Shown piece after piece: positions 33,645-39,487 of a stretch of 39,487 nt of DNA (the stretch's first letter is position 1; each line of letters starts with the position of its first letter). Location of the stretch: contig QJWQ01000009.1 in NCBI GenBank assembly GCA_003235325.1, positions 1-39,487 of the forward strand, given 5' to 3'. Source of the DNA: Gammaproteobacteria bacterium. Its GTDB lineage: Bacteria > Pseudomonadota > Gammaproteobacteria > Pseudomonadales > Porticoccaceae. The notes under the pieces are model-generated. The model ran no database searches and was not told where the DNA came from. It saw only the letters and a list, made by a program, of their open reading frames with translations. Both the position numbers and the translations under genes were made by a program.

Positions 33645-34061
33645 ATGCGCTCAATCTGCAGAAAATATCTGGTACCGGCATTCATCCCCCTGACCCTGTT
33701 GTTCTGCGGCCCGGTAACGGCCGATGCCGGCCAGGTACGCCACCTGGTTATATTCAAATACAAGGACGGCGCTTCAGCCGAACAGATTCAGGCGATTACC
33801 GACAGTTTTCGCCAGTTGCAGCAGCGTATTCCCGGCATTCTTTCCTTCGAGTACGGGATCAACAACAGTCCGGAGGGGCTGAATCGTGGCCTGACCCACG
33901 TTTACATGCTGACGTTTGCCGATGCCGCCGCCCGGGACGCTTACCTGCCCCACCCCGAACACGGCAAGTTTGGCGAAATGGTGATGCAAACGGGCATCCT
34001 CGATGAGGTTTTCGTCATTGATTACGAACCCCGGGACTCGAACCCGTCAACCGGCCCCTGA
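33645..34061 (+). CDS. Exported Dabb (stress-responsive A/B barrel) protein
   Basis: A 138-residue protein. The ATG at 33645 with AGAGGAG upstream is chosen over a start at 33615. It begins with a signal-like segment (RKYLVPAFIPLTLLFCGPVT, then ADAGQVRHLV), and the mature ~105 residues match the Dabb domain: QVRHLVIFKYKDGASAEQIQ, PGILSFEYGINNSPEGL, and LTHVYMLTFADAAARDAYLP followed by HPEHGKFGEM. The Dabb fold is a dimeric alpha-beta barrel. Roles range from stress response to polyketide cyclisation, so the job here is unknown. It is separated by 2 bp from the cupin gene, hence coupled. Confidence 0.85.
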   Translation: MRSICRKYLVPAFIPLTLLFCGPVTADAGQVRHLVIFKYKDGASAEQIQAITDSFRQLQQRIPGILSFEYGINNSPEGLNRGLTHVYMLTFADAAARDAYLPHPEHGKFGEMVMQTGILDEVFVIDYEPRDSNPSTGP

Positions 34062-34063
34062 CC

Positions 34064-34432
34064 ATGACTAAAACCACCCACACCTACTGGAACCCCCTGA
34101 CGCCGGAGCACTCCGGACTCTGGCAGGACATTCCCGGACTTGAAGGCATGGCCCAGGAGTTGACCCTGAGCATGGACACGGAAACCGGCGAATACACCCG
34201 ACTCACCCGCTTTCTCCCCGGCACCGATACCAGCGCATTTGGCGGCAAGTGCCACGAATACCCGGAAGAGGTATTTATCGTCAGCGGCAGGCTTTACGAC
34301 CAGGCATTTGCCCTGTGGCTTGAGGCCGGCCACTATGCCAGCCGGCCGCCCGGGGAAGTCCACGGTCCGTTCAAAACCGATACCGGCTGTATTGTCCTGG
34401 AAATGTCCTTTCCCAACAGGACCGGAGGATAA
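34064..34432 (+). CDS. Cupin-domain protein
   Basis: A 122-residue single cupin domain beginning 2 bp after the Dabb gene. Metal-site-like residues are visible: H64 and E68/E69 in CHEYPEEVFIVSG for motif 1 and H100 in RPPGEVHGPFK for motif 2. The fold resembles ChrR/AraC-type cupin_2 proteins. Possible roles include a small dioxygenase or a sugar-acid or quercetin-binding protein; I cannot choose. With the RDD and Dabb genes it makes a three-gene unit (33163-34432). The sequence after its stop (34433-34741) has no further gene. Confidence 0.8.
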   Translation: MTKTTHTYWNPLTPEHSGLWQDIPGLEGMAQELTLSMDTETGEYTRLTRFLPGTDTSAFGGKCHEYPEEVFIVSGRLYDQAFALWLEAGHYASRPPGEVHGPFKTDTGCIVLEMSFPNRTGG

Positions 34433-34662
34433 TCACCGGCCTTGTACGCAACAGGCAGGGTACAAGAGGACAGTACCGGCAAAGCCCTGCTGCCCCGATT
34501 ATTGACCCGGCAGGCTTTTATTCAGGGTTAATGCGGCACATGGATGTGCCACCATTGGCCGAAGGCCAGTGCAAGCCATTAAAATGCAAGGGATTCTTTA
34601 ATAAAAGAAAGTCGCACAGTTCCGCCCGTATTTTAAGGGCGCGCAGCTAAATGAGCAGGACG

Positions 34663-34702
34663 CCTGTTTAGTTGCCTGGTTACCTGTTTAATTGCCGGGT
34701 TA
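34663..34702 (+). repeat. 20-bp tandem duplication upstream of the OsmC gene
   Basis: CCTGTTTAGTTGCCTGGTTA is immediately followed by a second copy, CCTGTTTAATTGCCGGGTTA, with 18 of 20 bases identical. The surrounding 34433-34741 is noncoding and also contains two short hairpins: GGCACAT/ATGTGCC at 34535-34550 and TGGCC-GAA-GGCCA at 34556-34568. Position suggests the promoter or 5' leader of the OsmC gene. Confidence 0.5.
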
Positions 34703-34741
34703 ATAGTTGTTGCGGAAAATTTGCATAACGAGGATAAGAAA

Positions 34742-35182
34742 ATGAAAGCTTTGCCACACTTCTACAGCGTCAGGGCCGCGGCGGGAACAGAAGGCAACCT
34801 CAGGGTCACGACCGAAGGTCTGTCTGATCTGGCGATTGCGGCACCGGCCGACTATGACGGTCCGGGTGACCACTGGTCTCCGGAACAATTGCTCATGGCC
34901 TCGGTGTCCTCCTGCCTGATATTGTCGTTTCGCGCCCTGGCCAAGCTGTCAAACCTGCAATGGCAGGCCATCGAATGCAATTCCAGCGGCGAACTGGACA
35001 AGGTGGATCGCCGTGTCAGATTTACGCGAATACAAACCAGGGCCCGGCTGACCATTGCCGCCGGCGAGAGCAGGGACAGGGCGGAAAGTCTGCTCAACAA
35101 GGCCAAGGATATCTGCTTCATCAGCAATTCCCTCACTGCCGCCAGCCAGTTCTCCACCCTGGTCATCGTCGCCGGCGAATAG
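34742..35182 (+). CDS. OsmC-family peroxiredoxin-like protein
   Basis: A 146-residue cytoplasmic protein of the OsmC/Ohr superfamily, which reduces organic hydroperoxides with a redox-active cysteine pair. Start at 34742 (GAGG nine bases upstream); an in-frame start at 34721 is possible. The two family cysteines are C58 in ASVSSCLILSF and C125 in AKDICFISNSL. Other features are WSPEQLLMASVSS and the C-terminal FSTLVIVAGE. It resembles OsmC more than Ohr by segment spacing, but I could not align it fully. No ohrR-type regulator is adjacent; the tandem repeat upstream may be part of its control region. Confidence 0.85.
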   Translation: MKALPHFYSVRAAAGTEGNLRVTTEGLSDLAIAAPADYDGPGDHWSPEQLLMASVSSCLILSFRALAKLSNLQWQAIECNSSGELDKVDRRVRFTRIQTRARLTIAAGESRDRAESLLNKAKDICFISNSLTAASQFSTLVIVAGE

Positions 35183-35267
35183 ACAGTGAGTGACACAGGG
35201 TGCCACCATCACCGGCTGGCAAGTCCTGTCCGGGCGGGAAGCCGGATAAGCCGGACCGGTTATCGAT

Positions 35268-36095
35268 TCAGGACAGAACGATTTCAGACGGATCATGGCG
35301 CCAGGTCAGGGTTCGAAAATCAAACCCGTCCTCAAGGCTTGGTTTGATAATCTGAAAATAGGGCGACACGTCGAAATCCCGGGGAGCAAACAGACTGTGG
35401 TGTCGAATATGCAGAATCTCCCGATGATGCCCCAGCAATTTGGAATCTTCCTGCAACTCGATTTCCGGCAGGATAGGGTAGTGAATCGACTGAAAAGCCT
35501 GGGCTATCAGGGTAGAACAGATGGCCCGGGAGGGATCGCCGCTGCCCAGGGCGATCATGCGTCGCCGAAAGCGGCTGGGTACCGGCGGCGTCGGCAACAG
35601 ATACCTTGCCAGGTCGAAGACATTGCGCAAATCGTACCGGTGGCCAATGCTGGTCCTGGCATACTGAATCACTGCATGCATTTCCTTCTCGGTCAGGCCC
35701 ACCGGCCGGCAGATTCGCGTCTGCAAATGCTGGAAATGATCCAGGCCCACCAGGCGCACGCCCTCATTGATGTCGGCCTCGATCAGGCAGTTCTTGCCGG
35801 TGCAATCGCCCGCTTCAACCGGCTTACCGGCAATGTCGGCAGCGCGCTTTTCACTCTCCAGTATGAGTGCGCCCTCGGCACCGACAAACAGGGCGGCGTG
35901 GGACCAGGTGGACTGGGTCAGGTACTTGATGGCAGTACTGATCCGGGTATTTCCTTCCACCAGCAGCACATCCCCCGGTCGCAGACAGGCCAGCAGGCGA
36001 TCCGGTGGCGTCGGTGCCGATGTCGATACGCTCTTGACCGGTTTGCTCAGATAGCGTGCCAGCGCTGCTCCAAGCCCGGTCATTGCCCTGTTCAT
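35268..36095 (-). CDS. YiiX-like permuted papain-fold (NlpC/P60-like) amidase
   Basis: A 275-residue protein. The ATG at 36095 (with GGGGTGAAG upstream) is preferred over the longest start at 36335, whose extension is low complexity. The active-site order is permuted: H66 in QSTWSHAALFVGAEG occurs first and the cysteine C193 in SRAICSTLIAQAF later, as in the YaeF/YiiX family of the NlpC/P60/LRAT clan. Such enzymes cleave peptidoglycan or act on lipids. No signal peptide is evident (MNRAMTGLGAALARYLSKPV). It is 86 bp downstream of osmC's end on the opposite strand, so the two are convergent. The region 36096-36667 upstream contains no recognised gene. Confidence 0.75.
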   Translation of the reverse strand: MNRAMTGLGAALARYLSKPVKSVSTSAPTPPDRLLACLRPGDVLLVEGNTRISTAIKYLTQSTWSHAALFVGAEGALILESEKRAADIAGKPVEAGDCTGKNCLIEADINEGVRLVGLDHFQHLQTRICRPVGLTEKEMHAVIQYARTSIGHRYDLRNVFDLARYLLPTPPVPSRFRRRMIALGSGDPSRAICSTLIAQAFQSIHYPILPEIELQEDSKLLGHHREILHIRHHSLFAPRDFDVSPYFQIIKPSLEDGFDFRTLTWRHDPSEIVLS

Positions 36096-36667
36096 AACTT
36101 CACCCCTAAACCGCACAATTGAAAACTTTGACCCTGAAAATCGCCAATTCTCAACACGGGACGGATTTTCAGTGCGCTTTTTGCTTATTACCAGCGGTAG
36201 CAGGCGCCTGTCACCGCTTTTTCGGGCAGACAATCGACGCACAGGGGCTGACGCAAGAGCCCGGATCGGGCCGGCGCACCAGGTGTTTCGTTTCGCCAGG
36301 TTTTTGTGTGGTAATCGCCGCCCTGTCGCAGCCACCCGGGAAGCAATCGCTCATCGGTACCGAACAGGTTATTGCGATCAGCCTGCCGATACCGGATGAT
36401 TGCGGCTCCGAGCCGAAAAGTTGTCATGGCCTGTTCACACTTGTGTATTATTTTTTCCGGATACAGGCACTGTCACCGGCCCCAAAAATTACGGACCTGC
36501 CAATCCAGACCAGCAGTGCCGGATGCCCAGTCCGGAAACCCCGATTCTAATGACGATTGCCAAAGACGATTTCTGCAGAAACGGTGCCCACCCACTTATA
36601 TTTTCTCCGCTACCGACTGCGCTGTTAACGCCGGTGGCAATGGTTACATCAAGCAGGTTCACAACCC
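36096..36667. other. Noncoding stretch between YiiX-like and reductase genes
   Basis: About 570 bp separate the divergent YiiX-like and reductase genes. Several frames of 60-140 codons are open on both strands (for example 36119-36550 plus), but none has protein-like composition or a recognised motif. Presumably it holds the two outward promoters; no specific site was identified. Confidence 0.4.
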
Positions 36668-37909
36668 GTGACAACTGAAGTTCCCGGCACGACCGGTAGC
36701 ACCGACAGCAGTGCTTTTCTCAGAAATCCATTCGACCAGAACGACGCTGCCATCGATCGTGCCCGGGTGCACTTTATCACCGGCGCCACGGGATTGCTGG
36801 CTTCGGAGTATGTGGCCTGTGTCCTGGACAGGGAACCCAAGGCCCGCCTGAGACTGCTGATAAGGAGCACCTCGGCACAAAACGCGGCAAAAAGGGTGGA
36901 TGATCTGATCGGATTCCTCTATCCCGATCCCGGGGACTATGCCCGGGCAAGGCCCCGGGTGCTGGCGCTGTGGGGTGATATCACCCAGCCCGATCTGGGT
37001 ATGGACGAGCGGGACTGGCAGCAGCTGACCCGGGAGGTAGATGTCATCGTCCACGCCGCGGCCCTGACCGACTGCAGTGCGACCCTGGAAGAGTCCAGGC
37101 TGGTCAATGTCCAGGGAACTCGACAGATCATCGATCTTGCCCACGCCTGCGGTCCGGGGCTGGAAAGATTGCTGTATGTCTCTTCGGCCTATGTCGCCGG
37201 CGCCAGCACCGGGCGCCTGATCCCGGATGACCTGGATCTGGAGACGAAGACCTGCGACTGGTATCAACAGACCAAGCGTGAGGCAGAGGCCCTGATGCGC
37301 AAGATATGGAAGCGGATTCCGGTCACCATCGTCCGCCCCTCCACCCTGGTGGGCAATGCCGAAAATGGCAGGGCCTTTGTCTACAGAAACGCCTATCTGC
37401 CCCTGCAACAGATGTACAACGGCCTTCGCCTGGCATTTCCGGTAAGTCCTCGCGCCCGTTTCGACGCCGTCCCCTCGGATTGGACCGCCAAAGCCCTGTA
37501 TGCCCTGATCAACCATGACGATGCCAGGGGCCGTTGTTTCCATCTCACCGCCGGCGACCTGGCCCCGAAAAACCGCGAGGTCAACACCGCCATCGTCAAG
37601 GCCTTTAACGCCTGCGCCGAGCACTGCAAGTCCTGCCTGCTGGTGCCCCGATTGATATATAACAGTCTGTTCACCGCGCCGCTGAGAAAAAACCTGGAAC
37701 AGGACCAGTCATTACCGGAACAACTGGCGCGGTACCACGCCTACATTCAATTCCAGCGCTGTTTTGACAATGAAGGCACCCTGGCAGTCACCAGGCCACT
37801 CGGTATTGAGCAGCCTTCATTTGCCGCCTACCTTCCCGTCCTGTTACGCTTCGCCATCAACGACCGGTGGCAACAACGGCGCGAGTCCTTGCTGAAGGAC
37901 AACGAATAA
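36668..37909 (+). CDS. Fatty acyl-CoA/thioester reductase-like SDR
   Basis: A 413-residue extended short-chain dehydrogenase (NAD_binding_4/'male sterility' or thioester-reductase type), which reduces acyl thioesters to aldehydes or alcohols. GTG start. The first 30 residues are polar. Then the Rossmann motif TGATGLLAS (39-46), VIVHAAAL, LLYVSSAYVAG and the catalytic Y199-x3-K203 (WYQQTKREAE) are seen, followed by ITIVRPSTLVGNAENGRA-type sequence. The protein stands alone: no acyl-CoA synthetase, NRPS or PKS module neighbours it. Wax-ester or fatty-alcohol synthesis is one possibility. The gene ends 13 bp before a MITE-like element. Confidence 0.82.
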   Translation: MTTEVPGTTGSTDSSAFLRNPFDQNDAAIDRARVHFITGATGLLASEYVACVLDREPKARLRLLIRSTSAQNAAKRVDDLIGFLYPDPGDYARARPRVLALWGDITQPDLGMDERDWQQLTREVDVIVHAAALTDCSATLEESRLVNVQGTRQIIDLAHACGPGLERLLYVSSAYVAGASTGRLIPDDLDLETKTCDWYQQTKREAEALMRKIWKRIPVTIVRPSTLVGNAENGRAFVYRNAYLPLQQMYNGLRLAFPVSPRARFDAVPSDWTAKALYALINHDDARGRCFHLTAGDLAPKNREVNTAIVKAFNACAEHCKSCLLVPRLIYNSLFTAPLRKNLEQDQSLPEQLARYHAYIQFQRCFDNEGTLAVTRPLGIEQPSFAAYLPVLLRFAINDRWQQRRESLLKDNE

Positions 37910-37922
37910 GCGGCTGATGCTG

Positions 37923-38194
37923 CTAGGGCCTGTTAACACTAATTGGATTGCCGTTGTTGAGTCTAAAAATTCACCAATCAAGGCGCGAGGAGAGTGGTTT
38001 GGTTACTCCAAATGAGCGACGAGCAACGCTGAGTGGTGAATTTTTAGACTCAACCCGGAGGGCTGGGTCCATGTTTCTGCCCCGCTTCGTTATCAATCGC
38101 TCATGTAGAGTCACTACACCACGCTCATTCTGCCTCGCCGGGCAGAAAAATGGCCACCAGCAACGATAAAACTATTAGAGTTAACAGGCCCTAG
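37923..38194. mobile_element. MITE-like element with terminal and nested inverted repeats
   Basis: The ends are near-perfect inverted repeats: CTAGGGCCTGTTAACACTAAT at 37923-37943 and its complement at 38174-38194, 20 of 21 bases matching. CTAG at each outer edge can be read as a 4-bp target duplication flanking a 264-bp unit (37927-38190). Inside, a perfect 20-bp inverted repeat (TTGAGTCTAAAAATTCACCA, 37957-37976 and 38034-38053) forms a second palindrome. There is no transposase: the only frame (37948-38169) is a 73-codon shadow. Structure and size fit a non-autonomous element. The CTAG flank suggests IS5-type insertion, but assignment is inferred. Confidence 0.7.
37957..38053. repeat. Perfect 20-bp inverted repeat inside the MITE-like element
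   Basis: TTGAGTCTAAAAATTCACCA at 37957-37976 is exactly complementary to 38034-38053, with a 57-bp intervening loop. In RNA it could form a long hairpin acting as a weak terminator or processing site between the reductase gene and the SDR gene. Confidence 0.75.
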
Positions 38195-38231
38195 AGACCT
38201 TGACCGGGCCGTTACTTGAGGAGATAACACC

Positions 38232-38897
38232 ATGAGTCAAAACGTAGTGATCACCGGCGGCAACCGTGGCATAGGCCTGGCCCTGGTCAAGGAGTATCTT
38301 CAACGGGGCGCCAGGGTCATTGCCGTCTGTCGTCAGGGTAGCGCCGCCCTGGCCGATACCGCCGCCAGGGTCATCGACGGAGTGGATGTCGCCCGGGCGG
38401 AAGATATGGACCACCTGCACCGACAGCTCGCCGATAACAGCATCGATATCCTGATCAATAACGCCGGCATTCTGCGTTCGGACAGCCTTGAACAACTGGA
38501 TTTCGATGCCGCCATTAGCCAGTTTCAGGTCAACTGCCTCGGCCCGCTACGGGTAACCCGGGCGCTGCTGCCCCTGCTGGGGGACGGTGCCAGAGTGGGG
38601 CTGATCACCAGTCGCATGGGCTCCATCGCCGACAACAGTTCCGGCGGCAGCTACGGCTACCGGATGTCCAAGGCGGCGCTCAACGCCGCCGGCATGTCCC
38701 TGGCCCATGATCTTCGCGCCAGGGGTATTGCCGTCGCCATTTTGCATCCGGGCTATGTCCAGACCGACATGGTGGGTGGCCGTGGCGACGTGCCGCCAGA
38801 GTTGGCAGCACAGCGCCTAGCCGCAAGAATGGATGATCTGAATCTGGACAATAGCGGCACCTTCTGGCACGCCAACGGCCAGGTTCTGCCCTGGTAG
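38232..38897 (+). CDS. Short-chain dehydrogenase/reductase
   Basis: A 221-residue classical SDR, a cytoplasmic NAD(P)-dependent oxidoreductase. The ATG at 38232 is preceded by GAGGAG. The cofactor motif is TGGNRGIG (residues 8-15), NNAG is at 76-79, and the active site is Y143-x3-K147 (SYGYRMSKAALNAAG) with an upstream serine (LITSRMG). HPGYVQTDMVGG closes the fold. The substrate is unknown. It lies 38 bp after the MITE-like element, so transcription from the reductase gene probably does not simply continue; an own promoter may sit in or near the element. Confidence 0.9.
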   Translation: MSQNVVITGGNRGIGLALVKEYLQRGARVIAVCRQGSAALADTAARVIDGVDVARAEDMDHLHRQLADNSIDILINNAGILRSDSLEQLDFDAAISQFQVNCLGPLRVTRALLPLLGDGARVGLITSRMGSIADNSSGGSYGYRMSKAALNAAGMSLAHDLRARGIAVAILHPGYVQTDMVGGRGDVPPELAAQRLAARMDDLNLDNSGTFWHANGQVLPW

Positions 38898-39026
38898 CAA
38901 ATGGCAAGGTCATATGCCTCCGGTTGGGGGTACCGGCCCGAGACAGGAGTACCGACGCCCGGACTACCGAGACCTCGAATTTCCATACCTCAAAATACCC
39001 TCTCCCCCTGCGCAGGGCCCCGCGGC

Positions 39027-39227
39027 TCAGATCCTGCGAACCTGATTCACCCCCGATTGGTAACTGTAGCCCGCTGCATCGAGAGTCCTGTCTAGCAGGT
39101 CCCTATCCAGGTCAAAGGCGCGGGTCAGTTCCCCGAGATTGCTGTACTCATTGCGCAGTTTCATGTTGATGATGCTGATCAGCATCGCCGGTTCCATGGT
39201 ACGGATCTTTTCATCGGTAAGTGTCAT
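39027..39227 (-). CDS. DUF4250 domain protein
   Basis: A 66-residue cytoplasmic protein. The sequence MEPAMLISIINMKLRNEYSN, then LGELTRAFDLDRDLLDRTLD, matches the small DUF4250 family, with a helical HTH-like pattern. Function unknown. Its ATG overlaps the DUF2061 stop codon by one base (TGATG, 39225-39229), showing translational coupling. Confidence 0.75.
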   Translation of the reverse strand: MTLTDEKIRTMEPAMLISIINMKLRNEYSNLGELTRAFDLDRDLLDRTLDAAGYSYQSGVNQVRRI

Positions 39228-39445
39228 CAGGTCTGAAATTCCCCGTTAACGACTGGCGGCCCGGGGGCTGCCGGCGCTTTCCGCCGAATTCGCTCCCAGA
39301 TGGATTCATGCAGGGTATAGGCAACCGTATTTACCGCCGGTTCCACCAATGCCACCAGACCGCCAACGACGATACTGCCGGTCAACAGCCAGGCAACCGT
39401 AAAGGCAACGCTAAAGTGGGTAATGGCAAATGTCAGGGTTTTCAT
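39227..39445 (-). CDS. DUF2061 small membrane protein
   Basis: A 72-residue protein with a GAGAG ribosome-binding site before the ATG at 39445. Two hydrophobic helices (FAITHFSVAFTVAWLLTGSI and VVGGLVALVEPAVNTVAYTL) followed by ESIWERIRRK identify it as DUF2061 family. Members are inner-membrane proteins of unknown function. It is the first gene of a two-gene unit with the DUF4250 gene. Confidence 0.8.
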   Translation of the reverse strand: MKTLTFAITHFSVAFTVAWLLTGSIVVGGLVALVEPAVNTVAYTLHESIWERIRRKAPAAPGPPVVNGEFQT

Positions 39446-39487
39446 GGCGAACTCTCAGGAAAATATTTCAGTTACATTTACACTACA

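Noticed and set aside
37948-38169. 73-codon frame inside the MITE-like element
   Set aside because: Too short for a transposase and reads across the internal inverted repeats; treated as a by-product of the element.

Overview
The window looks like a GC-rich chromosomal segment of a free-living, probably marine, gammaproteobacterium. The gene content supports this: MscL, an EptA-type lipid A phosphoethanolamine transferase, a DmeF-type metal exporter, YjdF and YiiX relatives, a PatZ-type acetyltransferase, and a DUF4250/DUF2061 pair. No rRNA, tRNA, CRISPR array, phage module or intact transposase was seen. The taxonomic guess is inference from gene content only.

Layout. 1-5272 (+): a membrane protein cut by the window edge, a bacterial PH-domain protein, a 4-TM protein, DmeF with a His-rich loop, a zinc-ribbon protein, a LapA-like protein, an FKBP-like isomerase, a shikimate-dehydrogenase-like enzyme and MscL. 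YjdF (DUF2238) converges on MscL. 5982-6763 holds only a possible decayed minus-strand gene. 6764-9084 (+): EptA followed by a PAP2 phosphatase, the same order as in the mcr-1/pap2 cassette. 9248-9821 is a deletion scar in which the 3' ends of a divergent TetR regulator and a sterol desaturase are fused tail to tail. 10002-18694 is a cell-surface region: a secreted/membrane protein with an Ig-like domain, a convergent uncharacterised exported protein, an M6 metalloprotease with three P-domains, and a subtilisin-like protease. 19022-24101 (-) is one transport operon, tetR - MMPL transporter - LolA-like lipoprotein-sorting protein - outer-membrane barrel, with three copies of a candidate TetR operator. 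24230-25788 has an NTF2-like protein, a remnant of a histone-deacetylase-like gene and an intact one. The intact copy is divergent from a PatZ-type acyl-CoA synthetase/GNAT protein. 28593-34432 (+) is a run of small metabolic genes: extradiol dioxygenase, cytochrome c, GNAT, beta-lactamase-like hydrolase, PhzF, RDD, Dabb and cupin. 34742-39445: an OsmC peroxiredoxin, a YiiX-like amidase, a fatty-acyl/thioester reductase, a MITE-like element, a short-chain dehydrogenase, and the DUF2061-DUF4250 pair.

Functional themes are envelope maintenance (EptA/PAP2, MscL, LapA, MMPL-LolA-OMP, YiiX-like), secreted proteolysis, reversible protein acetylation (PatZ/HDAC) and redox or small-molecule metabolism. 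The window also records genome decay: two 5'-truncated genes, a degenerate HDAC fragment, a probable frameshifted gene, tandem repeats and a non-autonomous transposable element. The most promising unknowns are the 448-aa and 586-aa convergent surface proteins beside the two proteases, and the AroE homologue that has lost both shikimate-binding serines.
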